DNA of 29,438 bases from Pseudoselenomonas ruminantium (lineage in GTDB: Bacteria > Bacillota > Negativicutes > Selenomonadales > Selenomonadaceae), in contig DFHU01000062.1 of assembly GCA_002373045.1 (NCBI GenBank), positions 1 through 29,438 on the forward strand, given 5' to 3'. Shown here piece by piece: positions 14,792-23,401 of the stretch. The notes below the pieces were generated by a model. That model had not been told where the DNA came from. It saw only the letters and a list, made by a program, of their open reading frames with translations, and did no database searches. Both the position numbers and the translations under genes were made by a program. Each line of letters opens with the position of its first letter. Positions within the stretch are counted from its first letter, which is position 1.

Positions 14792-15640
14792 ATGAGCGAT
14801 TATGAGAAAAAGGGCTATCTCATCAGCGATTTTCGCGTGTTCCGCTTAAAGGACGCGGCCTTAAAGCCCATTCCCTTTCACTATCACGATTTTCATAAAA
14901 TCATTATGTTTCTGGACGGTGCCGTGGATTATGTCATCGAGGGCAAGACCTATCATCTGGCGCCGCGGGACATTGTCTTCGTGACCGCAGGCGAAATTCA
15001 CTGCCCCATCTTCACCGATGAAAGCAAGGACTACGAGCGCATTGTCATCTATGTGGCGCCGGATTTCCTGCGCCGCTGGCAGGAGCAGGACAACGAGCAT
15101 GCCGACCTCTCTCAGTGCTTTGCCTATGCCCGCGAAAACAGCAGCGTCATGCACCAGCCGCCCGGCACGAGCCATGACCTGCTCTTTCATATGGACAAGC
15201 TCGAAAAAACAGCCCGTGGGCAAGGATTTGCCAACGGACTGCTTACGGAAATCACCTTTATTGAATTTATGATTCTGCTGAACCGCTCACTCCATGAACA
15301 TGAACTTTCTGGCTTGGTCAGCACGAGCTATGACCCAAAAATCCAGGAAATCATCACCTATATCAACGCCCATCTGGCCGAAGATCTCGCCATTGATGAC
15401 CTGGCGGCCAAAGCCTATATCAGCAAGTTCTACCTTATGCGCAAGTTCAAGGCCGATACCGGCTACGGCATTCACCAATATATCCGCAGCAAACGCCTGC
15501 TTTTAGCCCGCGACCTGCTCAAAACGGATATGTCCATCACCAATATCTGTGAGGAAGTCGGCTTTTCCGACTACTCCACCTTCTCCCGCGCCTTCAAGGA
15601 GCGGTTCAAATGTACGCCCCGCGACTACCGGAAAAAATAA
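14792..15640 (+). CDS. AraC family transcriptional regulator with cupin sensor domain
   Basis: A 282-residue DNA-binding regulator. N-terminal cupin-like sensor (PFHYHDFHKIIMFLDG, then YHLAPRDIVFVTAGEIH) and C-terminal double helix-turn-helix from about residue 185 (LAIDDLAAKAYISKFYLMRK, then SITNICEEVGFSDYSTFSRA and the FKERFKCTPRDYRK ending). GAGGTGA lies before the ATG. It faces the DapF-like gene across a 150-base region with matching inverted repeats, its probable target and autoregulatory site. Ligand unknown; the His pair in the cupin suggests a sugar or small-molecule pocket. Its stop is four bases from the convergent rpoN stop, with no terminator between. Confidence 0.9.
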   Translation: MSDYEKKGYLISDFRVFRLKDAALKPIPFHYHDFHKIIMFLDGAVDYVIEGKTYHLAPRDIVFVTAGEIHCPIFTDESKDYERIVIYVAPDFLRRWQEQDNEHADLSQCFAYARENSSVMHQPPGTSHDLLFHMDKLEKTARGQGFANGLLTEITFIEFMILLNRSLHEHELSGLVSTSYDPKIQEIITYINAHLAEDLAIDDLAAKAYISKFYLMRKFKADTGYGIHQYIRSKRLLLARDLLKTDMSITNICEEVGFSDYSTFSRAFKERFKCTPRDYRKK

Positions 15641-15644
15641 CAGC

Positions 15645-17018
15645 TTAATAGCGCTTGCGCTTTACCGAAGATGGATAGCCCAAAGCCTCGCGGTATTTCA
15701 TGACCGTACGGCGGGAAATATCCATCTTTCTTGTTTTTAACAGTTCGCAGAGCTTCTGGTCACTTAACGGTTTCTGCGGATTTTCCCCTTCAATGAGTTC
15801 CTTGATAACCGCCTTGGCCTGACCGGCGATGAAGTCCTCGCCGTCGCCGCTCTTGGCCAGATTCGCCGTAAAGAACTTGCGCAGAGCGACAATGCCCCCC
15901 GGCAGTTCCGCGTATTTATTCGCCACCGCACGGCTGACTGTGGACTCATGGACACCGATGGCATCAGCCACCTCCTGCATGGTCAGGGGGTGGAGTTTTT
16001 TCATGCCCTGTTCCAAAAAATCCTGCTGCACGCGCACGATTTCTTCCACCACCTTCTTGATGGTGCTGCGGCGCTGTTCAATGCTGTTAATGAGCCAGGA
16101 CGCGGCACTCAGCCGCTTGTTGATGTACTTTTGGGTGTCCTTGTCGTATTCCTCGGCATTTTTGTAGATGGAAGATATTTTGAGCTGCGGAATATAGGTA
16201 TCGTTGAGGTTCACCTGATAGCCGTTCGCGGTCTTCGTCACCACCACATCGGGCGTGATATAGCTGGCCGCCGCCCCACCATAGGCACTGCCGGGCTTGG
16301 GGTCGAGCTTGCGGACGATATCCACGGCCACCTGCACATCCGCAGGTTTGCAGTTTTCCGCCGCGGCAATCTCCTTAATGCGGGCATCAGCTACTGCTGA
16401 CAAATGCTTGTCGATAACGGCAGCCACCAGCCCCTCATAAATGCCCAAGGCCTTGGCCTGAATCCGCAGGCACTCCGCCAAATCGCGGGCACCAACGCCC
16501 AACGGCTCAAAGGTCTGTATGACGCTCAAAACACGTTCTGCCTTGTCCGCCGTCACCTGCATGGTGGCGGCGATTTCCTTTAACGGCAGGGTCAGATAGC
16601 CCCAATCGTCAATCGAGCCGATGATGAAGGTCGCAACGGCCAAATCTTCCTCTGCCTGAAAGGCAAATTCAGCCTGTTCCAATAACTCCCGCTCCAAGGT
16701 CGTACTAACCGGCGTAGCCGATTCAAAAACGTGTTCGCGAGAACTGGCGTCGCTAAAGCCACCATTGGAGGTATTGCCGTCCCCTTCAAGGTACTCGGCC
16801 AGCGCAGAAATATTCTCCGCCCGCAGGTTCTCCATTTGCCGTTCATCGGCACCATCGCCATATTCCATCTCCAGAGCAGGATTTTCCAAGTATTCCTTTT
16901 CTATCTCCGCCTTCAGATCCTGCGCTGATAATTGCAGAATCTGAATGGCCTGCTGCAACTTCATGGTCATCGCCAGATGCTGCGACAGATTCATATTTAA
17001 TGATTGTTCCTGTTGCAT
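15645..17018 (-). CDS. rpoN: RNA polymerase sigma-54 factor RpoN
   Basis: A 457-residue alternative sigma factor that needs AAA+ activators. Region I is Gln/Leu-rich (LSQHLAMTMKLQQAIQILQL), followed by an acidic linker, the core-binding domain, a helix-turn-helix (TMQEVADAIGVHESTVSRAV) and the RpoN box SRRTVMKYREALG near the C-terminus, which reads the -24 element. AAGGAG precedes the ATG at eight bases. It follows the hexokinase gene after 40 bases with no terminator, so they probably share a transcript. No convincing -24/-12 promoter was found in this window. Confidence 0.97.
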   Translation of the reverse strand: MQQEQSLNMNLSQHLAMTMKLQQAIQILQLSAQDLKAEIEKEYLENPALEMEYGDGADERQMENLRAENISALAEYLEGDGNTSNGGFSDASSREHVFESATPVSTTLERELLEQAEFAFQAEEDLAVATFIIGSIDDWGYLTLPLKEIAATMQVTADKAERVLSVIQTFEPLGVGARDLAECLRIQAKALGIYEGLVAAVIDKHLSAVADARIKEIAAAENCKPADVQVAVDIVRKLDPKPGSAYGGAAASYITPDVVVTKTANGYQVNLNDTYIPQLKISSIYKNAEEYDKDTQKYINKRLSAASWLINSIEQRRSTIKKVVEEIVRVQQDFLEQGMKKLHPLTMQEVADAIGVHESTVSRAVANKYAELPGGIVALRKFFTANLAKSGDGEDFIAGQAKAVIKELIEGENPQKPLSDQKLCELLKTRKMDISRRTVMKYREALGYPSSVKRKRY

Positions 17019-17058
17019 GGGAAAAACGCTCCTTCAATGAATAGGCGCACCTAAGGTC

Positions 17059-18336
17059 TTACTTTTGGGACATGGCTGCGGCAATCGCTGCGCCCAGACC
17101 GCTGCCGCCGTTTTCCAGTACCGTATCAATAACTGCGGCTTCCTCACCGAGAAGTTCGGACAGAGCGCGCATGATGTTTTCTTTGGCCAGCGGCATTTTT
17201 TCGTAAACCGAGCCGTCAATGGCAATGTGCTGTTTCTGTGCCTTGCCGCTGCCAGCCTGCTGCCAGATAATGCCCACAAAAGACGCCGTCACGAGGCGGG
17301 CGGAACGGATAACCAGCGTGCTGGCCAGTTTCTGCACCTTTTCCACATCTTCAGCCGCAATATCATGGCCCGTCTTGGCCTTGACGATTTCGGCAACCTT
17401 ATCGGCTTCGTTGATGATATTGCTCATATCAATGCTGGTAAAGCCGTAGTTCTTGCCTTTTTCTTCCAGCAGTTCAGCCATAGCCATACCAAAGAGTTCG
17501 CCCATGTAACGGCCGGAAACCATTTTTTCGAGACGCTGTTCACCCGGCTTTTCCGAGGCTTCATCATATTCGATATCCAGACGGCTCGGCACGAGCTTCA
17601 TAAATCCACCGGATTCGAGATTCAGAATCATCGGCGCATCGCCGCTTTCGGCATAGGGTTCGAGGTAGCAGGTGTTATGACCCGTTGCATAGATGGAACC
17701 GATATAGATATCCGGCTGTTTGTACGCAGCAGCCAAAAGAACGGCTACCGTATCGTTGATGACTGCCGTCGGTTCAACATTATCAATGCCCTGACGGTGC
17801 AGCGCTTCTTTCAAGAGGTCATTGACGACCTTGCCCTCTACGCCCGGCGTAGCAAATTCCTTCGTCCAGATGATGAGCTTGGCATTGTAAAGATTCGTCT
17901 GTTCCGAGGGGAACGAGAAAGTATGACCTAAGAGATACTTTTTCTCGTGGTCACCGTCAATGGCTTCATCCACGAGTTCGGCGATGAAGTCAAACATTTC
18001 CTCAGCTGTGGAATCAGCGCCGATATAATCGTATACGCCTTCCACCTTCAGGGGCTTTGCCACCTTTTTGAGCACTTCAAACTTGCCCTCACCCATGAGT
18101 TTAATCCGCAAAACACGCAGGTTCGTGCCGCCAAAATCCAGTGCCAGATATTCACCGGTTTCCTTGCCCGTGGGCAGACCCAGATAGGATTTTAACATAC
18201 GCAGGGAAGATTCCTCCGGATTCTTGAGCCCCAAACGCAAATCATAACGGAAATCAGCCGCAATTTCCCTGAGCTGCTCGCTGTTCACCGTGAATTCATC
18301 AATAAGCTGTGCAAAATGTTCCTGATTAAAAGCCAT
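17059..18336 (-). CDS. Hexokinase, eukaryotic-type family
   Basis: Phosphorylates glucose or another hexose with ATP in the cytosol. At 425 residues it belongs to the Hexokinase_1/2 family of yeast and animals, not to the short ROK or Glk glucokinases. Seen: phosphate loop ALDFGGTNLRVL (65-76), sugar-binding LGHTFSFPSEQT (136-147), LIIWTKEF, catalytic Asp195 in AVINDTVAVLL, adenosine-side GSIYATGHNTCYLE, NLESGGF, KMVSGRYMGE, and GSGLGAAIAA. AAAGGGGA precedes the ATG. Located directly upstream of rpoN, linking sugar entry to the sigma factor by cotranscription (inference). Confidence 0.93.
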   Translation of the reverse strand: MAFNQEHFAQLIDEFTVNSEQLREIAADFRYDLRLGLKNPEESSLRMLKSYLGLPTGKETGEYLALDFGGTNLRVLRIKLMGEGKFEVLKKVAKPLKVEGVYDYIGADSTAEEMFDFIAELVDEAIDGDHEKKYLLGHTFSFPSEQTNLYNAKLIIWTKEFATPGVEGKVVNDLLKEALHRQGIDNVEPTAVINDTVAVLLAAAYKQPDIYIGSIYATGHNTCYLEPYAESGDAPMILNLESGGFMKLVPSRLDIEYDEASEKPGEQRLEKMVSGRYMGELFGMAMAELLEEKGKNYGFTSIDMSNIINEADKVAEIVKAKTGHDIAAEDVEKVQKLASTLVIRSARLVTASFVGIIWQQAGSGKAQKQHIAIDGSVYEKMPLAKENIMRALSELLGEEAAVIDTVLENGGSGLGAAIAAAMSQK

Positions 18337-18380
18337 TTTCTATTCCCCTTTAACATTTATCTAATAAAAATACCTTTCTT

Positions 18381-18410
18381 ATTATAGCGTTTTTCCTCTG
18401 TTTTTCCTAG
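18381..18410 (-). promoter_or_regulatory. Probable hexokinase-rpoN promoter
   Basis: A consensus -10 TATAAT (plus 18381-18386) lies 45 bases before the hexokinase ATG. The -35 region is poor (TAGGAA-like), so activation by another factor is possible. Confidence 0.45.
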
Positions 18411-18432
18411 TACATATTCTGAAACTGTTTTC

Positions 18433-19332
18433 CTAGCCTGAAACACCAGCCCCATTGAAATCCGGCACATATTCCTCCGAAGCGCTGCGCCGTTCCTGTA
18501 CATAGGCATTTTCCATGCCCAGGCTCAGCGCATAGTCCACCACCGACTCATATTCAAAAGTCGTCAGACGGCGATTGATTTTCTTATGCTCGGAGGCTTT
18601 ATACATGGGCGTATATTGATTCATCAGACTGACCTGAATCGTCCGGCCAAAATTTTCCCAAAGCCATTTCACCAGTTCCATGCTCTCATGGCGGTGCCCC
18701 GGCAGAACCATATGACGCACCAAGACGCCTTTTTTCATCTGCCCGTTATCTGCAAACTGCACCGGCCCGACCAGTTCTACCATCTTTTTTATAGCCGCAC
18801 TGGCATGGGGAAAATAATCTGCCGCAGCAGAATACGCCCCGCCGCTCTCTGCACGCATGTATTTCAAATCCGGCAGAAAGATATCCACATAGCCCCGCAA
18901 GGCCTCAATCGTTTCTACCGTTTCATACCCGCTGGAATTATAGACCACGGGCAGGTCAAATCCCTGTTCCCTTGCCATATCCAGCGCAGCAATAATCTGC
19001 GGCACATAATGCGTCGGAGTCACGAGGTCAAGCGTAGCCGCCCCCCGCGCCTGCTGCTCGAGAAAAATCTCCGCCAGCCGTTCCGTACTGACCTCCACAC
19101 CCTTGCCGCCATGACTGATTTCATGGTTCTGACAATAGACGCAGCGCAGGCTGCAATAGGAGAAAAAGACTGTTCCCGCTCCCCGCTCGCCTACCAGACA
19201 GGGTTCTTCCCATTGGTGCAGGGAAACAAGGGCAATACGCACCTTATCCCCCGCACCGCAAAAGCCCGCCCGCCGGGTACGGTCAATACCACAGCGGCGC
19301 GGGCAGAGATTACAATTCGTAATATCAAGCAT
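18433..19332 (-). CDS. Radical SAM protein, PflA-like
   Basis: A 299-residue iron-sulfur enzyme using S-adenosylmethionine. The radical SAM motif CSLRCVYC gives Cys60, Cys64 and Cys67. An N-terminal Cys cluster (Cys7, 10, 14, 25 in CNLCPRRCG...GFCG) may hold a second metal site. FLPDLKYM and ASEHKKINRRLT fit the PflA-like subgroup of unassigned activases. No glycyl radical enzyme is adjacent, so the target is unknown. GGAAG precedes the ATG. The exported-protein pair lies upstream with a 34-base gap and may be cotranscribed. Confidence 0.88.
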   Translation of the reverse strand: MLDITNCNLCPRRCGIDRTRRAGFCGAGDKVRIALVSLHQWEEPCLVGERGAGTVFFSYCSLRCVYCQNHEISHGGKGVEVSTERLAEIFLEQQARGAATLDLVTPTHYVPQIIAALDMAREQGFDLPVVYNSSGYETVETIEALRGYVDIFLPDLKYMRAESGGAYSAAADYFPHASAAIKKMVELVGPVQFADNGQMKKGVLVRHMVLPGHRHESMELVKWLWENFGRTIQVSLMNQYTPMYKASEHKKINRRLTTFEYESVVDYALSLGMENAYVQERRSASEEYVPDFNGAGVSG

Positions 19333-19365
19333 CGTTTGCGTTATCTTCCTTTTTGCCTAAATGGC

Positions 19366-20091
19366 TTATTTTTGACATTTCTTCACAAAATCCTTAAAGC
19401 TGTTCCTTACAATTTTGACGAAAATATCCCTGCCATCTCCGGCATAATCATCGGAACGGACTTCATTCCGTGAATAAATGCACTGGTCTGTTTTGGCATC
19501 GTAAACATCTAAACGTATCTGCTGATGCAGCGTCCATATCGTCTTTTCCGGCACAAATTCCGGATACTGCTCAGGTATCCGTTCCTCATGCTTGCGGCCA
19601 TCCCGATCATAATAAGTATGCCGTATATAACGGGTACGCCATTCCGTATGAGCGGGAACAACACGGGAGGTATATTCGTATTTCAGATACTGCATCTTTG
19701 CATACGCATCCACTACCTTGGGCAAGTTGGTCTTCCACATTTCCTCAGCAGCTGCCGGATTCGTCTGCCGGAGCCGGTCAATGTCCTTAAATTCCAAAAG
19801 CGAAATCTGATTGGCCGCACGCTGTTCCGTCAGAATCGCTATTTTCTGCTTCTTAGCCTGTTCCCAGTAATCATTTATGAAATTTTTTTCGGCAATATCC
19901 GATTCCAATTTCACGGCAGAGATATCCAAATCATAAACTAAAAGCTTTTGGACACCCTTAAAATTATACCCCGATTCCGTCCATTGTTCAACTTGCGCAG
20001 AAGCCGTTCCTGTCAGCAGCAAAAATGCCATCAGATAAACCAGAACCACCTGCGGAAAAAAGCGTTCTCCAAAGGTTTTACCTGCCATCAT
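19366..20091 (-). CDS. Exported protein of unknown function
   Basis: A 241-residue protein with a signal peptide (VVLVYLMAFLLLTGTASAQ, cleavage after ASA). The mature part is charged, with a helical middle (WEQAKKQKIAILTEQRAANQ), a Tyr/Arg-rich segment (TRYIRHTYYDRDGRKHEER) and one Cys in TDQCIYSRNE plus one near the end. No family is recognised. AAAGGAGG precedes the ATG; the next-upstream gene ends 14 bases earlier, so the two are one operon and may act together in the envelope. Confidence 0.72.
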   Translation of the reverse strand: MMAGKTFGERFFPQVVLVYLMAFLLLTGTASAQVEQWTESGYNFKGVQKLLVYDLDISAVKLESDIAEKNFINDYWEQAKKQKIAILTEQRAANQISLLEFKDIDRLRQTNPAAAEEMWKTNLPKVVDAYAKMQYLKYEYTSRVVPAHTEWRTRYIRHTYYDRDGRKHEERIPEQYPEFVPEKTIWTLHQQIRLDVYDAKTDQCIYSRNEVRSDDYAGDGRDIFVKIVRNSFKDFVKKCQK

Positions 20092-20105
20092 GCCAAAAAC
20101 CTCCT

Positions 20106-21050
20106 TTAGCGCAGAATCCCCACCTTAGCTGGCTTATCTGCTATCATATCCTCCACCAGTACGGCTTTCTTGGCCTCCTTAGGCATCTCCAGTTTCTTTT
20201 CTGCCTTCTTATCCAGGAATACGGTATATTCTTTCATATCACTGTAATAAGCGACATACGCGAGCAATTCCTCCGCATAGGGACTCCATTGCTCGGATTT
20301 ATCATCCATTGCCGCCTTCGCCGTTTCCCGGACAACACCGCTCAAATCGAGGCTTTGGGTGATGGTCTGCCAATTCGTTTTATCCACCGTCCACGTATAC
20401 CAAATATCGGCATGACGGACTCCGGTATCCAGCCACTGCATGAATTTTCCCTGTGTCTCCTGATCATCAGCAGTACCTTTGTCCGCCGGATTTTCTTCAC
20501 TGTACTCCAAAATAGCATCTGCTACCTTATCGCTGTCCAGCCGGACAAACATTGTCCGTTGGGTATCGGATTCCCGAAGCACCTTAACATCCTTGACCAG
20601 AGAAATTTCCTTTTCAATATCCTCGCTTTCCGGCGTAGCAATAACATCAGCCAGAACAGCGGCAAGACTGGGTGCATAAAATTTCTCCCACTTCTTGCCC
20701 AGCTTGTAGTAGATGGTCATATCCTTCTTGTTCTGGTCGATATAGAAAGGAATATTGTCGGTAAGTGTCCCCCCCTCCTCATCATTCATAAAAACATCCA
20801 AAGCGCCGGACATACGGGTAGAATCCGGCTTGGTCTGCACAATAAATTCCAATTTCGCCTGCCCGACAGGCACGTAGAAATTTATGCTTTCCCGCAAAAT
20901 GTACTCATTCGTATTCACCTTGGACGGCATGGTAATAGCCTCTCGAAAAGCAGCCATATCATCCATGGCAAATGCCGGTGTGAGATACGACAAACCACAA
21001 ACCACAGCCCCTAAAAGAGCACGACTGCCAACTTTCAACAGCTTGTTCAT
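20106..21050 (-). CDS. Exported protein of unknown function (314 residues)
   Basis: Signal peptide ending LTPAFA before MDDMAAF. The mature protein has beta-rich stretches (YVPVGQAKLEFIVQTKPDST, MTIYYKLGKKWEKFYAP), an acidic middle and a Lys-rich tail (DKKAEKKLEMPKEAKKAVLV). No recognised domain or Cys pair. GGGAGG lies before the ATG and a near-consensus promoter at 21111-21139 drives it. First gene of a unit with the 19366-20091 gene and perhaps the radical SAM gene. Confidence 0.72.
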   Translation of the reverse strand: MNKLLKVGSRALLGAVVCGLSYLTPAFAMDDMAAFREAITMPSKVNTNEYILRESINFYVPVGQAKLEFIVQTKPDSTRMSGALDVFMNDEEGGTLTDNIPFYIDQNKKDMTIYYKLGKKWEKFYAPSLAAVLADVIATPESEDIEKEISLVKDVKVLRESDTQRTMFVRLDSDKVADAILEYSEENPADKGTADDQETQGKFMQWLDTGVRHADIWYTWTVDKTNWQTITQSLDLSGVVRETAKAAMDDKSEQWSPYAEELLAYVAYYSDMKEYTVFLDKKAEKKLEMPKEAKKAVLVEDMIADKPAKVGILR

Positions 21051-21110
21051 AAATCCTGCCTCCCCATGAATTATTCGATAAAATATTCCTGCATTTCCTC
21101 TAATATCACA

Positions 21111-21139
21111 ATTATATATAAAAATCCAACTTTAGTCAA
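21111..21139 (-). promoter_or_regulatory. Promoter of the exported-protein operon
   Basis: TTGACT (21134-21139), 17 bases, TATAAT (21111-21116) on the minus strand; about 60 bases before the ATG at 21050. Confidence 0.8.
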
Positions 21140-21156
21140 TTTTACAACAATTTATT

Positions 21157-21207
21157 ATAACCGCTGTTGTGCCGTTGTAAAATTCTCCCTAACACAACAG
21201 CGGTTAT
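21157..21207 (-). terminator. Hairpin downstream of hepT, probable terminator
   Basis: A perfect 15-bp stem, ATAACCGCTGTTGTG with CACAACAGCGGTTAT, around a 21-base loop. It follows the hepT stop by 12 bases. The exit is AT-rich (AATAAATTG) rather than a true T tract, so termination strength is uncertain. Confidence 0.55.
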
Positions 21208-21219
21208 GGTTCGTAAGGT

Positions 21220-21612
21220 CTAGTTGTCAGCCATTTTCCTATACCATTCTTGCAACAGCAATTCATAATCAACTATGCGCTCTGCTAATTCCTTTGCCAT
21301 ATCTTCATCATAAGTATGCGCTGTCAGATTACGATCGTCTACCATTTTTAACGCTTGTTCCGTTTCCACATCGCTAAAAATTCCTACCTCACGCAGACAG
21401 CGAATCACCTTTTTAGGCGAGGCCACATCTAAACCTTCACGGTCATACAGATAATCCTTGCCGCATTTCCACATGATTTCAAAACAAAATTCAAACCGTT
21501 GAATCAAGCCATCACGCTCGATTTCGCTTAGCTTCTCCTTGCTCACCGCTTCATGCAGACGCGCCAATGCTTTGGCCGCACCTTGAAAACGCTTGCTGTC
21601 TGTCAGTTCCAT
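21220..21612 (-). CDS. hepT: HepT-like HEPN toxin (type VII toxin-antitoxin)
   Basis: A 130-residue all-helical protein of the nucleotidyltransferase substrate-binding/HEPN family. It carries the exact RX4HXY signature, RNLTAHTY (Arg94, His99, Tyr101); in characterised HepT proteins Arg and His form the RNase site and the Tyr is AMPylated by MntA. ATG 21612 is preferred over an upstream in-frame start because GAAGGGA lies before it. It overlaps mntA by 10 bases. Targets here are unknown; activity is inferred from the motif. Confidence 0.85.
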   Translation of the reverse strand: MELTDSKRFQGAAKALARLHEAVSKEKLSEIERDGLIQRFEFCFEIMWKCGKDYLYDREGLDVASPKKVIRCLREVGIFSDVETEQALKMVDDRNLTAHTYDEDMAKELAERIVDYELLLQEWYRKMADN

Positions 21613-21890
21613 CGAATCCCTTCCCTTCTGATTTCTTCGCACAATGACTCTGCGGCTCTGCTCATATCTACAATATCCACGCGATAAGGAATGGTCGATT
21701 CTTCCAGTTGCTCCCGCAGGTCAGCAATTTTCCGCTCATTAGAAGCACCAAAAAATTCTACCGCCACATCCACATCCGAACCATGACGCGCAGTGCCCCT
21801 TGCCCATGAGCCGAAAAGATATACATTTACGTTTTCATCAGCCAGCACGGACAATACCAACTGACGTATGCGGTCTATGTAAATGTTCAC
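21603..21890 (-). CDS. mntA: MntA-like minimal nucleotidyltransferase antitoxin
   Basis: A 95-residue nucleotidyltransferase with the GSX10DXD motif: GSWARGTARHGSDVD (Gly27, Ser28, Asp39, Asp41), and a downstream strand carrying VDIVDM. In the known system it neutralises HepT by adding AMP to the HXY Tyr. The start is GTG at 21890, nine bases after GGAGG. Gene order antitoxin-toxin with overlap gives coupling. Confidence 0.87.
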   Translation of the reverse strand: MNIYIDRIRQLVLSVLADENVNVYLFGSWARGTARHGSDVDVAVEFFGASNERKIADLREQLEESTIPYRVDIVDMSRAAESLCEEIRREGIRWN

Positions 21891-21908
21891 GTTAAATATC
21901 CTCCCCCC

Positions 21909-21951
21909 AAAAACACTCCTTAGCTTTATTCTAGCATAAGGAGTGTTCTTT
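21909..21951. terminator. Terminator between the lipoprotein cluster and mntA
   Basis: An 11-bp perfect stem, AACACTCCTTA with TAAGGAGTGTT, 14-base loop; minus-strand exit TTTTTG, plus-strand exit CTTTT. It closes the 22034-24624 cluster. Its minus-strand 3' flank directly joins the ribosome site of mntA. Confidence 0.8.
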
Positions 21952-22033
21952 TACTAATATTTTTTCTCGTTACATAGCCCTATCTTATAAAGAAATACAC
22001 ACATTATTTTTATTTGCAGCCAGCATTTCTCTA

Positions 22034-22516
22034 TCATTTCTTTTGTTCAGCTTGCTCTTTATTTGCTTTTTTTATTGCTTCTTTTACCTCTTGAAATGCT
22101 TTGTCATCTTTTGCTAATTTGAAAGTCTCCAATTTTCCAGTTAAAATATTCCCCGCAAATTGCAAGCACTTGTTTTCTTCATTATAGGTGATAACTGGCT
22201 GAACGCCCTGCATAATCTTGATAGTATTGTCACTTCCTGCTTTTTGTGCGGTTGCATCGACTGCATTACTTTCTTTTACAGTATCCGTTTCGCTATCATA
22301 ATACAATTTATAATATTTTACGGTATAATCCTTATCACCATTCTTTTTTATCTCCAATACATGAGATTCCGGTTTTATCTTAAACCCCATATTGTGATCA
22401 ACAATATCGGTTGCCCATTTTCCTTCGAATTTATCTGACAGTCCACAACCAGAAAAAATCATTATACTAGAAATCATGATGACACTAACAATCAATATGC
22501 GAACAATCTTATTCAT
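22034..22516 (-). CDS. Lipoprotein of unknown function
   Basis: A 160-residue protein with a hydrophobic leader and lipobox IFSGC, then GLSDKFEGKWATDIVDH. The mature part resembles a small lipocalin-like sheet (EIKKNGDKDYTVKYYKLYYD) with a Lys/Glu-rich tail. The ATG at 22516 is chosen over 22525 for better spacing from AAAGG. Last of four minus-strand exported-protein genes; AT-rich compared with the pot and glmS regions. Confidence 0.72.
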   Translation of the reverse strand: MNKIVRILIVSVIMISSIMIFSGCGLSDKFEGKWATDIVDHNMGFKIKPESHVLEIKKNGDKDYTVKYYKLYYDSETDTVKESNAVDATAQKAGSDNTIKIMQGVQPVITYNEENKCLQFAGNILTGKLETFKLAKDDKAFQEVKEAIKKANKEQAEQKK

Positions 22517-22543
22517 AATAATCATCCTTTCTTTATCAGTCGC

Positions 22544-23365
22544 TTATTGCCAATCCATAAGCAACTTAATCATTTCCGTAGCCCCTCTATCAATAGCAAT
22601 ATCGAGTGGTGTTTTCCCTTCTTTATTTTTAATGTTTTTATTCGCTCCAGCATACAAAAGTATTTTAGCCGATTCTATATCATACAAATAAGCCGCCGCA
22701 TGCAATGCTGTATCCCCACCTCGATAAATATACCTTGATATATTTAGTGCCCCGCCACATCCATAGTCTAAACTACGCACATTCAAATCTGCACCTTTAT
22801 TAACCATATTTTGTATCAAATCATGTCTTTCTTTTTCATAAATTGTACTTATTATTACCATCTGCATCAAAAGCGATACATTATTATTTCCTTTTATATT
22901 TACATTTAGACCTTTATCCAACAAATATTGGATTACTTTGGGATCTGAATATAAAAATGCATAATAATTTTTACTTTTGCCATCATACCATCCTTCTATA
23001 TCAGCACCTTTTGATATCAATAAATCTGCCATTCTCGTACCATATTTAGGATTTCCAATATAGTTTAGTGCATATGCTAAAGGAAATTTATTTTCATACA
23101 TTGAATTTACATTAGCACCTTGTTCAATAGCCTTTACAGCCATATCATAATCATTATTTCTTACTGCTTGATGTAAAATCTTATCAATTTGTGTAGCACT
23201 GTTTCTTTTAACAGCTTTATCCCCTGTAGCAGCTCCAATAACCGACCCTATGGCATCGCTCAGCCAACCGGCCTCAGCGACCTTAGGCTGTTCAATAGGG
23301 TTAAGCGTAGCGATAGACGCTATAAACAGCCCAACAGCAATATTTCGCTTTAACTTCTTATTCAT
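22544..23365 (-). CDS. Exported ankyrin-repeat protein
   Basis: A 273-residue protein with signal peptide (IAVGLFIASIATLNP, cleavage near AEA-GWL), a Gly/Ala segment (SDAIGSVIGAATGD), and about five ankyrin repeats: KAIEQGANVNSMYENKFPLA, LLISKGADIEG, YLLDKGLNVNIKGNN, NMVNKGADLNV, GGDTALHAAAYLYDIESAKI, then ANKNIKNKEGKTPLDIA. Ankyrins mediate protein binding, so it may act in the envelope or as an exported effector. AGAGGAG precedes ATG 23365. Confidence 0.85.
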   Translation of the reverse strand: MNKKLKRNIAVGLFIASIATLNPIEQPKVAEAGWLSDAIGSVIGAATGDKAVKRNSATQIDKILHQAVRNNDYDMAVKAIEQGANVNSMYENKFPLAYALNYIGNPKYGTRMADLLISKGADIEGWYDGKSKNYYAFLYSDPKVIQYLLDKGLNVNIKGNNNVSLLMQMVIISTIYEKERHDLIQNMVNKGADLNVRSLDYGCGGALNISRYIYRGGDTALHAAAYLYDIESAKILLYAGANKNIKNKEGKTPLDIAIDRGATEMIKLLMDWQ

Positions 23366-23401
23366 TATAAAACTCCTCTCATACATTTCCTTAAACATCT
23401 T

